Source: JAYYPW01 sp036128855 (GTDB lineage: Bacteria; Pseudomonadota; Gammaproteobacteria; Comchoanobacterales; Comchoanobacteraceae). From it: DNA of 64,000 nucleotides. The position numbers and the translations under genes are program-made. The notes below the pieces were generated by a model. That model made no database searches, was not told the origin of the DNA, and saw only the letters and a program-made list of their open reading frames with translations. Where the stretch lies: positions 16,449 through 80,448 of the forward strand of contig JAYYPW010000004.1 in the NCBI GenBank assembly GCA_036128855.1, written 5' to 3'. Shown in pieces: positions 36,998 through 45,303 of this stretch (the stretch's first letter is position 1; every line of letters starts with the position of its first letter).

Positions 36998-37043
36998 GAT
37001 GCAGTTATGTCTGCATTATATTATGCGAAGCATAGAGTGCATC
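36998..37043. repeat. Cluster of overlapping small inverted repeats
   Basis: ATGCAG/CTGCAT (36999-37016, loop TTATGT), TATGC/GCATA (37022-37034, loop GAA) and an outer pair GATGCA/TGCATC (36998-37003 and 37038-37043) overlap, giving two alternative folds. This is the kind of arrangement seen in switching RNAs, but it is too short to assign. Confidence 0.3.
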
Positions 37044-37150
37044 GTAAGTATCATGGGAACAATTCTCAGGAATAAAGGCAATAACAAGCTATTTGTGACT
37101 ACAATCAGAAAATATATTTCTCAACATGCTAAATAGAAAGATGTGTCATG

Positions 37151-38356
37151 TTAGGTCATTGATAACCCATTTGAAGAGTTCGATTGGTCGATTTCGAGGT
37201 ATTCCGGCATTCTTTTTGCAATATGTGCCATAACATCGTTGTTGAAGTAATTAAACAATATGTTTGCTATGAAAGATTTTGCAGGCTCTATTTTATCTAT
37301 CTCGCTCTCTATTTCACTATCAATACCGCCTGGAGATGGTTCTGGTTGATTATGTCGTTTTTTGACGTTATTTAGTAGTAATTGACCAAGTTCTAGATGG
37401 TTATTGAGTGTTTTAAGTAGTAAAGCTGCACATTGAGGATCGTTGAAAAGCTCATCAAAAGATGACTCTTTAAGACTCACTAAGCCTTGTATGATTGACT
37501 CTAATACTAAATCTGTATCCCAGTTAGACTCTTTAAGGCCTTCGTCATTTAGTAAGCTTTCATCAAAACTATCTAGGAGTGAGTAGAGTAATGCAAAAAC
37601 GTCATATAAACACTTGCTGATTCGCGGGTACTTATTTTGATAGTCGTGGTCGATAGTAGCACTTGTAACCATTTCACGGGCATCCTGAACCAGTTCTCTA
37701 AGAGAGTTAACGGTGGCAGGGTCATGCTCAGGAGCATCTTGGTTTTCATCATGGTTGTCTGCGGATAAGCTTTTAAACTTTTCAAAAAAGGTTGATAATT
37801 TTGTTTCATCTATAGATTGGGGTAATGATGAAAGCATAGCAGAAGTTTCACGTGTAAACTTTTCTTCAGACACGAACATGATTTCAAAGATGCCCGCATC
37901 TATTAAGTTACTTAAAAATGCCTTATTGAAAATTTTATATGCAACAGTGCTAATCAAGCCAGAGTCTTGCTTTGCCTCAAGAGCCTTTAGTGCGGTAAGG
38001 GCAGTATAATACGAAAAGTCTATCGTCGATATTACAGGTGTGTCAGGTAGTTTGCTTATAAGTTCGTCTCTCAGTCTATGGCTTGTTTGTATAGCGTACT
38101 CTAAATGAGATGCTGCATCAGGAGAGTAGAGGTCTATTGTAAAACCGACTTTGGAAATTTCTTTTGGGAGTTTTTGAAAAAACGCTTTTGGAGAAAAAGC
38201 TGTTCCTAGTAATGTGTCGGGTAATTGATCGATAAATCCAAATGGTGATTGTGCATGTGGTGGGTTTGGAGGATGTGCCTCTGAGAAACTGCCATCGCCA
38301 TTATCATAATGTACTGATTCAGGGGTGTTGTATCCAAAAAAACCAAAATCTCTCAT
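37151..38356 (-). CDS. Orphan acidic helical protein, 401 residues
   Basis: I do not recognise this protein. The first 40 residues are Pro-, Gly- and Asn-rich and look disordered (including PPNPPHAQ). The rest is mainly helical and acidic, with a low-complexity Asp/Glu/His stretch near residue 200 (DNHDENQDAPEHD). There is no signal peptide or transmembrane segment. I chose the ATG at 38356, preceded by GAGGATT. A GTG four codons upstream is also in frame. It is isolated between two of the largest gene-free gaps in the window, which suggests an acquired or fast-evolving gene. A secreted effector is possible; no motif proves it. Confidence 0.75.
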   Translation of the reverse strand: MRDFGFFGYNTPESVHYDNGDGSFSEAHPPNPPHAQSPFGFIDQLPDTLLGTAFSPKAFFQKLPKEISKVGFTIDLYSPDAASHLEYAIQTSHRLRDELISKLPDTPVISTIDFSYYTALTALKALEAKQDSGLISTVAYKIFNKAFLSNLIDAGIFEIMFVSEEKFTRETSAMLSSLPQSIDETKLSTFFEKFKSLSADNHDENQDAPEHDPATVNSLRELVQDAREMVTSATIDHDYQNKYPRISKCLYDVFALLYSLLDSFDESLLNDEGLKESNWDTDLVLESIIQGLVSLKESSFDELFNDPQCAALLLKTLNNHLELGQLLLNNVKKRHNQPEPSPGGIDSEIESEIDKIEPAKSFIANILFNYFNNDVMAHIAKRMPEYLEIDQSNSSNGLSMT

Positions 38357-38834
38357 AATAATCCTCACACTTATACAATATTGCTAAACTAATTGAAAAA
38401 AGAAGAAGCTGCAAGAGGTAAGGTTGCTCATTTGAAGATTTATATATAAGTATGTTGGAGATATAGAAATATGTGAATACAGAAGTGTGGAGAAGTTAGA
38501 TATCTATAAGATTGGTAATTTTCGACATCTAAGTTTCACTTGAAAGTTGTGCAATGTTGACGAAAACTTTCTATGCTAGGAAAATGGTAATTTGACGTGT
38601 AAGTAGGAGATTTAAAATAAATTTAAGAGTTATTCCTGTGTCCTGTGAGTATGGATAAACGAAGGGGTTACATGCGTTTTAAATATGTGATAAGCAATAA
38701 TCATCTGTTATCTAGGCTTTAGGTTATTTTGGGTTTTGTGGGGTAATGGCGTCGTCTCTGGTGGATTTGTAAGACGATAAGATCATAATCATAGGCATAC
38801 TAGATGATTTGATAAGGTGTGTGGAGTGTGAAAA
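38357..38834. other. Intergenic region upstream of the 401-residue orphan
   Basis: These 478 bases lie between two minus-strand genes. I see no credible ORF, RNA gene or clear terminator. The first bases hold the ribosome site of the orphan gene. The rest is AT-rich on the left and T/G-rich near 38710-38760. Confidence 0.5.
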
Positions 38835-39419
38835 TTATATTTTACAGGGGATGGTAATGCCAGCTTCTAATAGATATGTAGTGAGCGACAGTAGTGGTAA
38901 TCCATAGATTGCATAAGGGTCGTCACTTGACAGCGCTGAGATGAGTAAGTGGCCATCTGTCTCTATGCGAATACTGCCTGCACATTCGTATGGTCTATGG
39001 GTTTGTAAATAGTTCTTGATATCTGTGGTTCGAAAATTTCTGTAAGAAATTTTTGTAATGACGCATGTGGTTCTTGAGAAGCCAGTCTTCTTGCATACAA
39101 CATATAAGCTAGTGAGGGATTTAGCTATTTTACCGCGGCAAAAATTGAGTTGGTCAAAAGCATGAGCGTAATCATTTGGCTTGCCCAAAATTTTTGAGTC
39201 AACTTGAATTATTTGATCGCTTGCTACAATCAAGGTTTCTGGCATAGCTACTACAGCTTGCGCTTTTTTTTGTGCTAATCTACAAACCATATCATAACTC
39301 GTCTCATCAGGTAGTTGTGACTCGTCAATATTGGGGCTTGCAGTCTGAAAAGCAATATTCATCTTTTGCATAAGTTTGAGTCTACTGGGTGAGCTTGAGG
39401 CGAGTAAGATAGGGTGCAT
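38835..39419 (-). CDS. yceF: Maf-family nucleotide pyrophosphatase (YceF-like)
   Basis: This 194-residue house-cleaning enzyme hydrolyses non-canonical nucleoside triphosphates. YceF of E. coli prefers 7-methyl-GTP. The N-terminal signature is ILLASSSPSRLKLM (residues 4-17). SPNIDES (about 34), ASDQIIQV (about 67) and the C-terminal DPYAIYGLPL complete the Maf fold. It lies between rluC and rpmF as in E. coli and is transcribed away from rpmF. The ATG is preceded by a TATACT but by no ribosome site. Confidence 0.92.
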   Translation of the reverse strand: MHPILLASSSPSRLKLMQKMNIAFQTASPNIDESQLPDETSYDMVCRLAQKKAQAVVAMPETLIVASDQIIQVDSKILGKPNDYAHAFDQLNFCRGKIAKSLTSLYVVCKKTGFSRTTCVITKISYRNFRTTDIKNYLQTHRPYECAGSIRIETDGHLLISALSSDDPYAIYGLPLLSLTTYLLEAGITIPCKI

Positions 39420-39549
39420 GACTTATGATTGTTGAGTATAATCAGCTTACGGTACCACAGATCATTGTTAGGTTGTAGTTTTTACGTCATAGGGTTTATT
39501 TTTATTTAAATTTACTGTATTATATGCACTTGTTTTTAGGATATTCAAA

Positions 39550-39753
39550 ATGGCAGTAGGAAAAAGTAAAAAGTCACGATCTCGCCGCGACATGCGCCGT
39601 GCGTCTAACTTTAGATTAAAAAAGCCAGCTTTGTCTGTTGACCCTTTTACAGGTGAAACTCACCTCAGGCACCATGTGACAAGCCAAGGGTATAAAGGCG
39701 GCAAGCAAGTACTATCAGTAGCTTCTGATAGCCAAGATCAAGCATCAGAATAA
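39550..39753 (+). CDS. rpmF: 50S ribosomal protein L32
   Basis: This 67-residue protein matches L32: MAVGKSKKSRSRRDMRR at the N-terminus and LSVDPFTGETHLRHH in the middle. It lacks the zinc-binding cysteines of the other L32 type, as in E. coli. AGGAT lies seven to eight bases before the ATG. It is the first gene of the fatty-acid run. The DUF177 gene yceD that normally precedes it is absent; only 130 bases separate it from yceF. Confidence 0.95.
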   Translation: MAVGKSKKSRSRRDMRRASNFRLKKPALSVDPFTGETHLRHHVTSQGYKGGKQVLSVASDSQDQASE

Positions 39754-39762
39754 GGAGTTAGC

Positions 39763-40797
39763 GTGGCTGTTATTGCACTCGATGCTATGACTTCTGAGTG
39801 CGGTATAGAAAGCACAGCACACGGAGCTTGGCTCGCCTGGCAGCGTAATCCATCGCTCACTTTTGTAGTTTTTGGTCACAAGCCAAGCATTGAGTCTGTA
39901 TTTAACTCCTACTTCAAAAATAAAACGAAACAAGTCTTGGAATTTGTACATACAGAACAAGTCATCTTACAGACTGAATCTCCGTCACTGGCTGTTAGAA
40001 AGAAAAAGCAATCATCAACACATGCCACAATTCAAGCAGTTCAGACTGGTCAAGCTGATGGTGCTGTAAGCTGTGCTAATACGGGCGCCCTTGTGGCACT
40101 TGGTCGATACTTTCTCAAGCGCCTACCTGGTATAGAAAGAATCGCATTAACAGGAAGCTTTCCAACTTACACCAAAAAAGACGTATATTTGTGTGATATT
40201 GGGGCAACAGTTGATGCGCAAGCAACGCATTTACATCAGTATGCTAGATGTATGTCAGAGTACTTGCGCTCTAAGTCATCACCAAGTCCTGTAGTGGGTA
40301 TTCTGAGTAATGGAACAGAGTCAATTAAGGGGAATCTACTTGTTCGTGAGACAAAGGAGCTGATTGCTAATGACCCTTACATAAACTATCAAGGCTTTGT
40401 CGAAGGCACCGGGATCTTCTCTGGTGACTTCGATATCGTCGTGTGTGATGGTTTCGTCGGTAATGCAATTTTAAAGTCTTGTGAAGAATCTGCAAGATTC
40501 ATCATGCACACGATAAAATCAACTCTTCAAAGTAATATTATTGGAAACATCTTTGCGTGGCCGCTACAATATATACTCAAGAATCACGCAGCACGATTGA
40601 AACCATCTGCACGCAACGGTGCGCTTGTTTTAGGCTTGCAGGGTGTACTCGTAAAGAGTCACGGTCGCAGTGATGCAGAGAGTTTGGCCACGGCTATTGA
40701 TATATGTCATCGAGCGATCGCAAGTAACATGGTAAATACAATGCGAACTGTCTTTGCAGGGCAACAAAAAGAAACAGTAACTATCAACGAAAGCTAA
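39763..40797 (+). CDS. plsX: Phosphate acyltransferase PlsX
   Basis: This 344-residue peripheral membrane enzyme converts acyl-ACP to acyl-phosphate for phosphatidic-acid synthesis. Family segments are VSCANTGALVALGRYFL (about residues 104-120), LCDIGATVD (about 145), FDIVVCDGFVGNAILKS (about 225) and GLQGVLVKSHG (about 292). The start is GTG with AAGGAG eight bases upstream. The usually invariant N-terminal DxMGGD motif reads DAMTSE. Since the rest is intact it is probably active, but this substitution is unusual. It follows rpmF by nine bases. Confidence 0.94.
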   Translation: MAVIALDAMTSECGIESTAHGAWLAWQRNPSLTFVVFGHKPSIESVFNSYFKNKTKQVLEFVHTEQVILQTESPSLAVRKKKQSSTHATIQAVQTGQADGAVSCANTGALVALGRYFLKRLPGIERIALTGSFPTYTKKDVYLCDIGATVDAQATHLHQYARCMSEYLRSKSSPSPVVGILSNGTESIKGNLLVRETKELIANDPYINYQGFVEGTGIFSGDFDIVVCDGFVGNAILKSCEESARFIMHTIKSTLQSNIIGNIFAWPLQYILKNHAARLKPSARNGALVLGLQGVLVKSHGRSDAESLATAIDICHRAIASNMVNTMRTVFAGQQKETVTINES

Positions 40798-40854
40798 GCT
40801 AGTATTTTTATAATTTCGTGGTTATACTAAGTCAATTAATAGACAAATTATTAC

Positions 40855-41841
40855 GTGAATTACGCCCGCCTGATTAGCACAGCTAAATATCTACCTGAAA
40901 ATATTGTGTCGAATGACCATCTAGCAGATAAAATAGACACTACTGATGAATGGATTGTGAAGCGCACGGGTATATCACAGCGCCATATAACAGCAGAAGG
41001 AGAAACAGCCTTAGTGATGGCGTGTATAGCTGCGCGAGAGGCACTTGCAAAAGCAGAAGTAAAGGCTGATAACATCGATGCTGTAATTGTCGCAAGCTGT
41101 ACCCACGATAAGCCTTTCCCCTCATTAGCATGTGGGGTTGGTCAGAGTTTAGGAGTGGGAGATTGTTTCGCAATGGACTTAAATGCAGCTTGCTCCGGGA
41201 CGTTGTATGCACTGGAGCTTGTCTATCATAATATGTTTGTGCCACACGGGTGGAAGAATGTGCTTGTCTTAGGCGTGGATAGAATGACGCATGTTGTAGA
41301 CTGGCAGGATAGAAGCAGCTGTGTGCTTTTTGGCGATGGGGCAGGTGCTTTATTGTTCACACGAGATACATTGCCCGGTATTGAGTATATGTGCTGTGGG
41401 GCAGACGGTGATGGTGGAAAGCTACTTTACTCAGAAAGAATACCTAATGCTAACCCTAAACCAGCAGTCTTTCCATGGGGGCAACAAGAAATCACAACGA
41501 AGATGTCAGGTAAAGAGGTCTTTAAGCATGCTACTCATAGAATGGCGCAAGTTAGTCAACAAGCACTAGGGTACTTAAGTTACACGGCTGAGGATATAAA
41601 CTGGTGTGTGCCACACCAGGCCAACAAGCGTATTTTAGATGCCGTTTGTAATAAATTAAAACTTGAGCAAGAAAAGCTGATATGTACAGTATCAAGCCAC
41701 GCAAATACGAGTGCGGCATCCATCCCACTAGCGTTAGATGACGGATTTGCACGTGGCATTTTCAAACAGGGTGATAAAATACTTTGTAGTGCTTTTGGCG
41801 CTGGATTTACGTGGGGTGCAGGTGTACTACATGTTACCTAG
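40855..41841 (+). CDS. fabH: 3-oxoacyl-[ACP] synthase III
   Basis: This 328-residue condensing enzyme starts fatty-acid synthesis from acetyl-CoA and malonyl-ACP. The catalytic triad is complete: Cys in LNAACSGTLYALE (about residue 112), His in WCVPHQANKRI (about 250) and Asn in SSHANTSAASIPLAL (about 280). The length is 10-12 residues above E. coli FabH. It starts with GTG at 40855; a plain ribosome site is lacking. The next gene should be fabD, but 65 bases later fabG starts. Confidence 0.95.
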   Translation: MNYARLISTAKYLPENIVSNDHLADKIDTTDEWIVKRTGISQRHITAEGETALVMACIAAREALAKAEVKADNIDAVIVASCTHDKPFPSLACGVGQSLGVGDCFAMDLNAACSGTLYALELVYHNMFVPHGWKNVLVLGVDRMTHVVDWQDRSSCVLFGDGAGALLFTRDTLPGIEYMCCGADGDGGKLLYSERIPNANPKPAVFPWGQQEITTKMSGKEVFKHATHRMAQVSQQALGYLSYTAEDINWCVPHQANKRILDAVCNKLKLEQEKLICTVSSHANTSAASIPLALDDGFARGIFKQGDKILCSAFGAGFTWGAGVLHVT

Positions 41842-41906
41842 CAGAGCGCTGATATTCTAATTAGCTTTTTGTTTCATTTTTAAGGTTCTAATTTAAGAGG
41901 TAAAGT

Positions 41907-42656
41907 ATGGATGATATCAAGAAAATTTGTCTTATCACAGGCGCAAGTAGGGGTATTGGTAAAGGGATTGTCACTGCATTACAAAAGCTTGATTACCCAG
42001 TATATGTAGTTGCCACTGCAACTTCTGCTCCTGGACTTCAATCTATACAAGACACATTAAATGATTCTCATCTAGAAGGAGAAGCAAGGCAGTTAGATTT
42101 ACTTGATTCAGACTCCATTGCAAATCTTTTAGAATATTTAGATCGTAAAAAGCTTGCTCTCGATATTTTAATCAACAACGCAGGTATCACAAGAGATAAT
42201 CTACTCCTTCGTATGCAGGAATCGCAGTGGCACGAAGTGATGCAAGCTAATTTACATGCATCGTTTAAGCTTTGTCGTTATGCAGTGAAAAAGATGATGA
42301 AAAAACGTTGGGGTCGAATCGTGAATATAAGTTCTGTCGTTGGTATCACAGGTAATCCTGGACAAGCAAATTATGCGGCTGCTAAAGCGGGTATGATAGC
42401 ATTTACAAAATCGCTAGCCACAGAGTTTGCAACAAGGAATATCACGGCTAATTGTATTTGTCCTGGATTTATAGAGACAGATATGACCAAGGTATTGGAC
42501 GATAAGCAGAAGCAAGCTATTTTACAAAATGTACCTATGCAGAGAATGGGTACAGTTGAAGATATAGCCCATACAGTGAATTTTTTACTTCATGAGCATG
42601 CAAGTTATATGACAGGAGCTACATTACATGTGAATGGTGGTCTTGTAATGTTATAA
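41907..42656 (+). CDS. fabG: 3-oxoacyl-[ACP] reductase
   Basis: This 249-residue NADPH-dependent SDR reduces 3-oxoacyl-ACP. The glycine motif is TGASRGIGKGI (about residues 11-21), NNAG is at about 92, and the catalytic Ser, Tyr and Lys are in ISSVVGITGNPGQANYAAAKAG (about 142-163). FIETDMT (about 191) and the C-terminal TGATLHVNGG are typical of FabG. AAGAGG precedes the ATG. It lies directly after fabH because fabD is missing. Confidence 0.95.
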   Translation: MDDIKKICLITGASRGIGKGIVTALQKLDYPVYVVATATSAPGLQSIQDTLNDSHLEGEARQLDLLDSDSIANLLEYLDRKKLALDILINNAGITRDNLLLRMQESQWHEVMQANLHASFKLCRYAVKKMMKKRWGRIVNISSVVGITGNPGQANYAAAKAGMIAFTKSLATEFATRNITANCICPGFIETDMTKVLDDKQKQAILQNVPMQRMGTVEDIAHTVNFLLHEHASYMTGATLHVNGGLVML

Positions 42657-42657
42657 C

Positions 42658-42677
42658 GACATGTTATATTACATGTC
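42658..42677. repeat. Dyad in the fabG-acpP gap
   Basis: GACATG and CATGTC flank an eight-base AT loop in the 53-base gap ahead of acpP. There is no T-run. It could stabilise or process the acpP mRNA, or act as an operator. Confidence 0.35.
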
Positions 42678-42709
42678 TATATTATCTTTACATCATTGAG
42701 GAGTGAACT

Positions 42710-42955
42710 ATGAGTACAAATGTGAAAGAGAAAGTGGTCGAAATTATTGCAGATCAGTTAGATGTAGACAAGGAAAGTATCGTTCCAGAGGCTTCTTTTG
42801 TTGACGATCTTGGTGCAGACTCGCTAGATACAGTCGAGCTGGTAATGGCACTTGAAGAAGAGTTTGATATAGAAATCCCTGATGAAGAAGCGGAAAAAAT
42901 CACCACTGTCCAGCAAGCTATAGATAAAATAACTTCGCAGATGCAAGCTTCTTAA
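42710..42955 (+). CDS. acpP: Acyl carrier protein
   Basis: This 81-residue acidic protein carries growing acyl chains. Ser in DDLGADSLDTVELVMALEEEF (about residue 39) is the phosphopantetheine site. The strong GAGGAG ribosome site fits the high expression expected of ACP. It ends one base before fabF starts. Confidence 0.97.
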   Translation: MSTNVKEKVVEIIADQLDVDKESIVPEASFVDDLGADSLDTVELVMALEEEFDIEIPDEEAEKITTVQQAIDKITSQMQAS

Positions 42956-42956
42956 T

Positions 42957-44204
42957 ATGCAACGTGTTGTCGTAACAGGCGTAGGGGCCCTGACTCCTCT
43001 AGGTATTGGAATAGAAGATACCTGGGCAGGGATTTTGGCTGGTAGATCTGGCATAAAGGCGACAAGCCATATTGATTGCACTAAGCTCCGATCAAAAGTT
43101 TGCGGTAGAGTATGGAACTATAGACCTGAAAATTTTTTTGAAAAAAAAGATGCACGGCGACAAGACTTATTTATACAGTACGCTAGAGTTGCGAGTAAAC
43201 AAGCCATAATTCAAGCTGGATTAAATCATGGTCTTACAGAAGAAACTCTCCATCGCACAGGCGTTATTATCGGTTCAGGGATCGGTGGGCTATCTACAAT
43301 AGAAGCAGAATGTATTAAAATGCATAAGTTCGGCCCTGAGAGAGTATCCCCCTTTTTAGTTCCAGGGGCTATAGTCAATATGACATCTGGAGCAGTGGCA
43401 ATGGACTGGGGATTTAAAGGGCAGAACATCTCTGTTGTATCAGCGTGTGCATCAGGTGCACACAGTGTTATCCAGGCAGCGCAGTCTATTGCGCTTGGAG
43501 ATGCAGACATCATGTTAGCTGGGGGTTCTGAGCACGTGAGTAATTCTTTAGGAATGGCAGGCTTTGATGCAATGCGAGCACTGAGTAGCGCGCATAATGG
43601 TACGCCAGAGGCAGCATCTCGACCATGGGATAAAGCGAGAGATGGTTTTGTGCTTAGTGACGGTGCAGCTATTTTAGTGTTAGAATCATACGATTTCGCT
43701 AAAGCACGAGGTGCGTCTATTTTAGCGGAAATTGTCGGTTATGGCATGACTGGAGATGCGTACCACATGACCCAACCAGATCCACTGGGAGATGGGGCTA
43801 CTCGTTGTATGACGCAAGCAATTCGTAAGGCGGAAATTCAACCAGAAGATATTGACTATATTAATGCTCACGCAACTTCAACGCCACTAGGGGATTTGGT
43901 CGAGCCAGTTGCCATAAAGGCTGCTCTGGGAGAGCACGCTTACAAAATACCTATTTCATCGACAAAATCCATGACCGGTCATACACTTGGTGCTGCAGGT
44001 TCGCTTGAAGCTGTATTATGTATTTATGCATTACGTGACCAAATTGTTCCTGGAACTATCAATCTTGATGATCCAGATGAAGGCTGTGATCTCGATTTTG
44101 TAAATGATGGGGCAAGAGAGCAGCGTCTTGATTATGTTATGACAAACTCATTCGGTTTTGGTGGTACCAACGCCAGCCTATTAATGAAGCGCTGGACAGA
44201 GTAA
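42957..44204 (+). CDS. fabF: 3-oxoacyl-[ACP] synthase II
   Basis: This 415-residue elongating condensing enzyme has the Cys-His-His triad: VSACASGAHSVIQA (about residue 165), NAHATSTPLGD (about 304) and STKSMTGHTLGAAGS (about 342). The last Gly-rich NSFGFGGTNAS is normal. It starts one base after acpP stops, so the two are coupled. E. coli has pabC after fabF. Here a 91-base gap with its own promoter leads to mltG. Confidence 0.96.
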   Translation: MQRVVVTGVGALTPLGIGIEDTWAGILAGRSGIKATSHIDCTKLRSKVCGRVWNYRPENFFEKKDARRQDLFIQYARVASKQAIIQAGLNHGLTEETLHRTGVIIGSGIGGLSTIEAECIKMHKFGPERVSPFLVPGAIVNMTSGAVAMDWGFKGQNISVVSACASGAHSVIQAAQSIALGDADIMLAGGSEHVSNSLGMAGFDAMRALSSAHNGTPEAASRPWDKARDGFVLSDGAAILVLESYDFAKARGASILAEIVGYGMTGDAYHMTQPDPLGDGATRCMTQAIRKAEIQPEDIDYINAHATSTPLGDLVEPVAIKAALGEHAYKIPISSTKSMTGHTLGAAGSLEAVLCIYALRDQIVPGTINLDDPDEGCDLDFVNDGAREQRLDYVMTNSFGFGGTNASLLMKRWTE

Positions 44205-44244
44205 AGATTCTATCAACTTTATATAATATTCACTATCGACTATG

Positions 44245-44273
44245 TTGGAGTAATTGCATTTCTAAGCTACAAT
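44245..44273 (+). promoter_or_regulatory. Sigma70-type promoter of mltG-tmk-holB
   Basis: TTGGAG (44245-44250) and TACAAT (44268-44273) are exactly 17 bases apart, 22 bases before the mltG start. This suggests a separate transcript for mltG, tmk and holB. Confidence 0.5.
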
Positions 44274-44295
44274 ATACGGAAGTTGAGAGCAAATC

Positions 44296-45303
44296 ATGGT
44301 GAAAACATTTTACTACATCAGAAAGCAGCTGTTGTTTCTGGTGGCAATAGGTTTTTTAATTAGCATTTTTTTAGGCTATGAAGTGGCATGGAGGCCGTTG
44401 TTAAAAGGGCCTACTTCAGCAGAAGTTCTAATACGGCAAGGTGAGAATATTACAAGTATATCTAGGCAGCTTAAAGCTTCTGGCTGGATTCGTTCTGCGG
44501 ATTTATTTAGAGTTGTTTTTCTATGTAATTATCCAGCGACTTCTTTGAAATCAGGTAATTATGGAATCTCTCCAGGGGATACAATGTTAGACTTGATCCA
44601 CCGGATTGCAAAAGGCGACGTATTACAAGAAGCATTTACCATCATTGAGGGTAGTACATGGAAGATGATCTGGGAAAAGCTAAATCAAGATCCACGCTTA
44701 CAACACAGCCCGGAAGATGAAATTGTGACATTTTTCTCTGTACTAAGTAAATTGCCACCTAATCTAGGTGTGGAAGGATTATTTTTACCGAATACTTATC
44801 ATTTTGCAGCAGGGGTAAAAGATGTTGAGGTTCTCATGCATGCATATACAGACCAAGTAGCCTATCTAGAGCAGCAATGGCCGGAGAGGGATCACAAAAT
44901 ACTGATCAAAAATCCGTATGAAGCACTAATTATTGCCTCTATGATTGAGAAGGAAAGCCGGTTAGTGTCTGAATATAGTAAAATTAGTGGCGTAATTTAT
45001 AACAGAATAAAGCGAGGAATGCCCTTGCAAATTGATGCAACAGTTTTGTATGGCAAAAAGAGGCCGGGTCCGTTAACTAAAGCAGATCTTGCACAAGTAA
45101 CACCCTTTAATACTTATAAAAAAAGAGGATTGCCACCAACACCTATAGCTATGCCACGAGCAGAAACAATCTATGCTGCTTTACATCCTGAAGTAACAGA
45201 TTTATTGTATTATGTAGTCAAGCAAGACGGCAGCCATTATTTCAGTAAGACCTACAACGAACATCTTCAAGCAGTGAGAAGATACTTAAAGGGGAAAAAA
45301 TAG
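44296..45303 (+). CDS. mltG: Endolytic murein transglycosylase MltG
   Basis: This 335-residue inner-membrane enzyme cuts nascent glycan strands. One N-terminal membrane segment (about residues 10-28) is followed by a LysM-like part and the YceG catalytic domain. The catalytic Glu is in IASMIEKESRL (about residue 217). LEGLFLP is preserved as VEGLFLPNTYHF (about 160). The usual DPTVIYG reads DATVLYG. Its stop shares one base with the tmk start. Confidence 0.95.
   Translation: MVKTFYYIRKQLLFLVAIGFLISIFLGYEVAWRPLLKGPTSAEVLIRQGENITSISRQLKASGWIRSADLFRVVFLCNYPATSLKSGNYGISPGDTMLDLIHRIAKGDVLQEAFTIIEGSTWKMIWEKLNQDPRLQHSPEDEIVTFFSVLSKLPPNLGVEGLFLPNTYHFAAGVKDVEVLMHAYTDQVAYLEQQWPERDHKILIKNPYEALIIASMIEKESRLVSEYSKISGVIYNRIKRGMPLQIDATVLYGKKRPGPLTKADLAQVTPFNTYKKRGLPPTPIAMPRAETIYAALHPEVTDLLYYVVKQDGSHYFSKTYNEHLQAVRRYLKGKK

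Larger units (their letters stand above)
36139..37150. other. Gene-free region of about 1 kb
   Basis: No frame longer than about 60 codons, rRNA or tRNA was found in 1012 bases. It holds the promoter of the dehydrogenase gene at its left end and several inverted repeats listed separately. I tried to recognise tmRNA, RNase P RNA and 6S RNA and did not succeed. It may contain decayed genes or small RNAs. Confidence 0.5.

Noticed and set aside
36139..37150. tmRNA, RNase P RNA or 6S RNA in the gene-free kilobase
   Set aside because: None of the conserved start or end sequences of these RNAs could be recognised on either strand.
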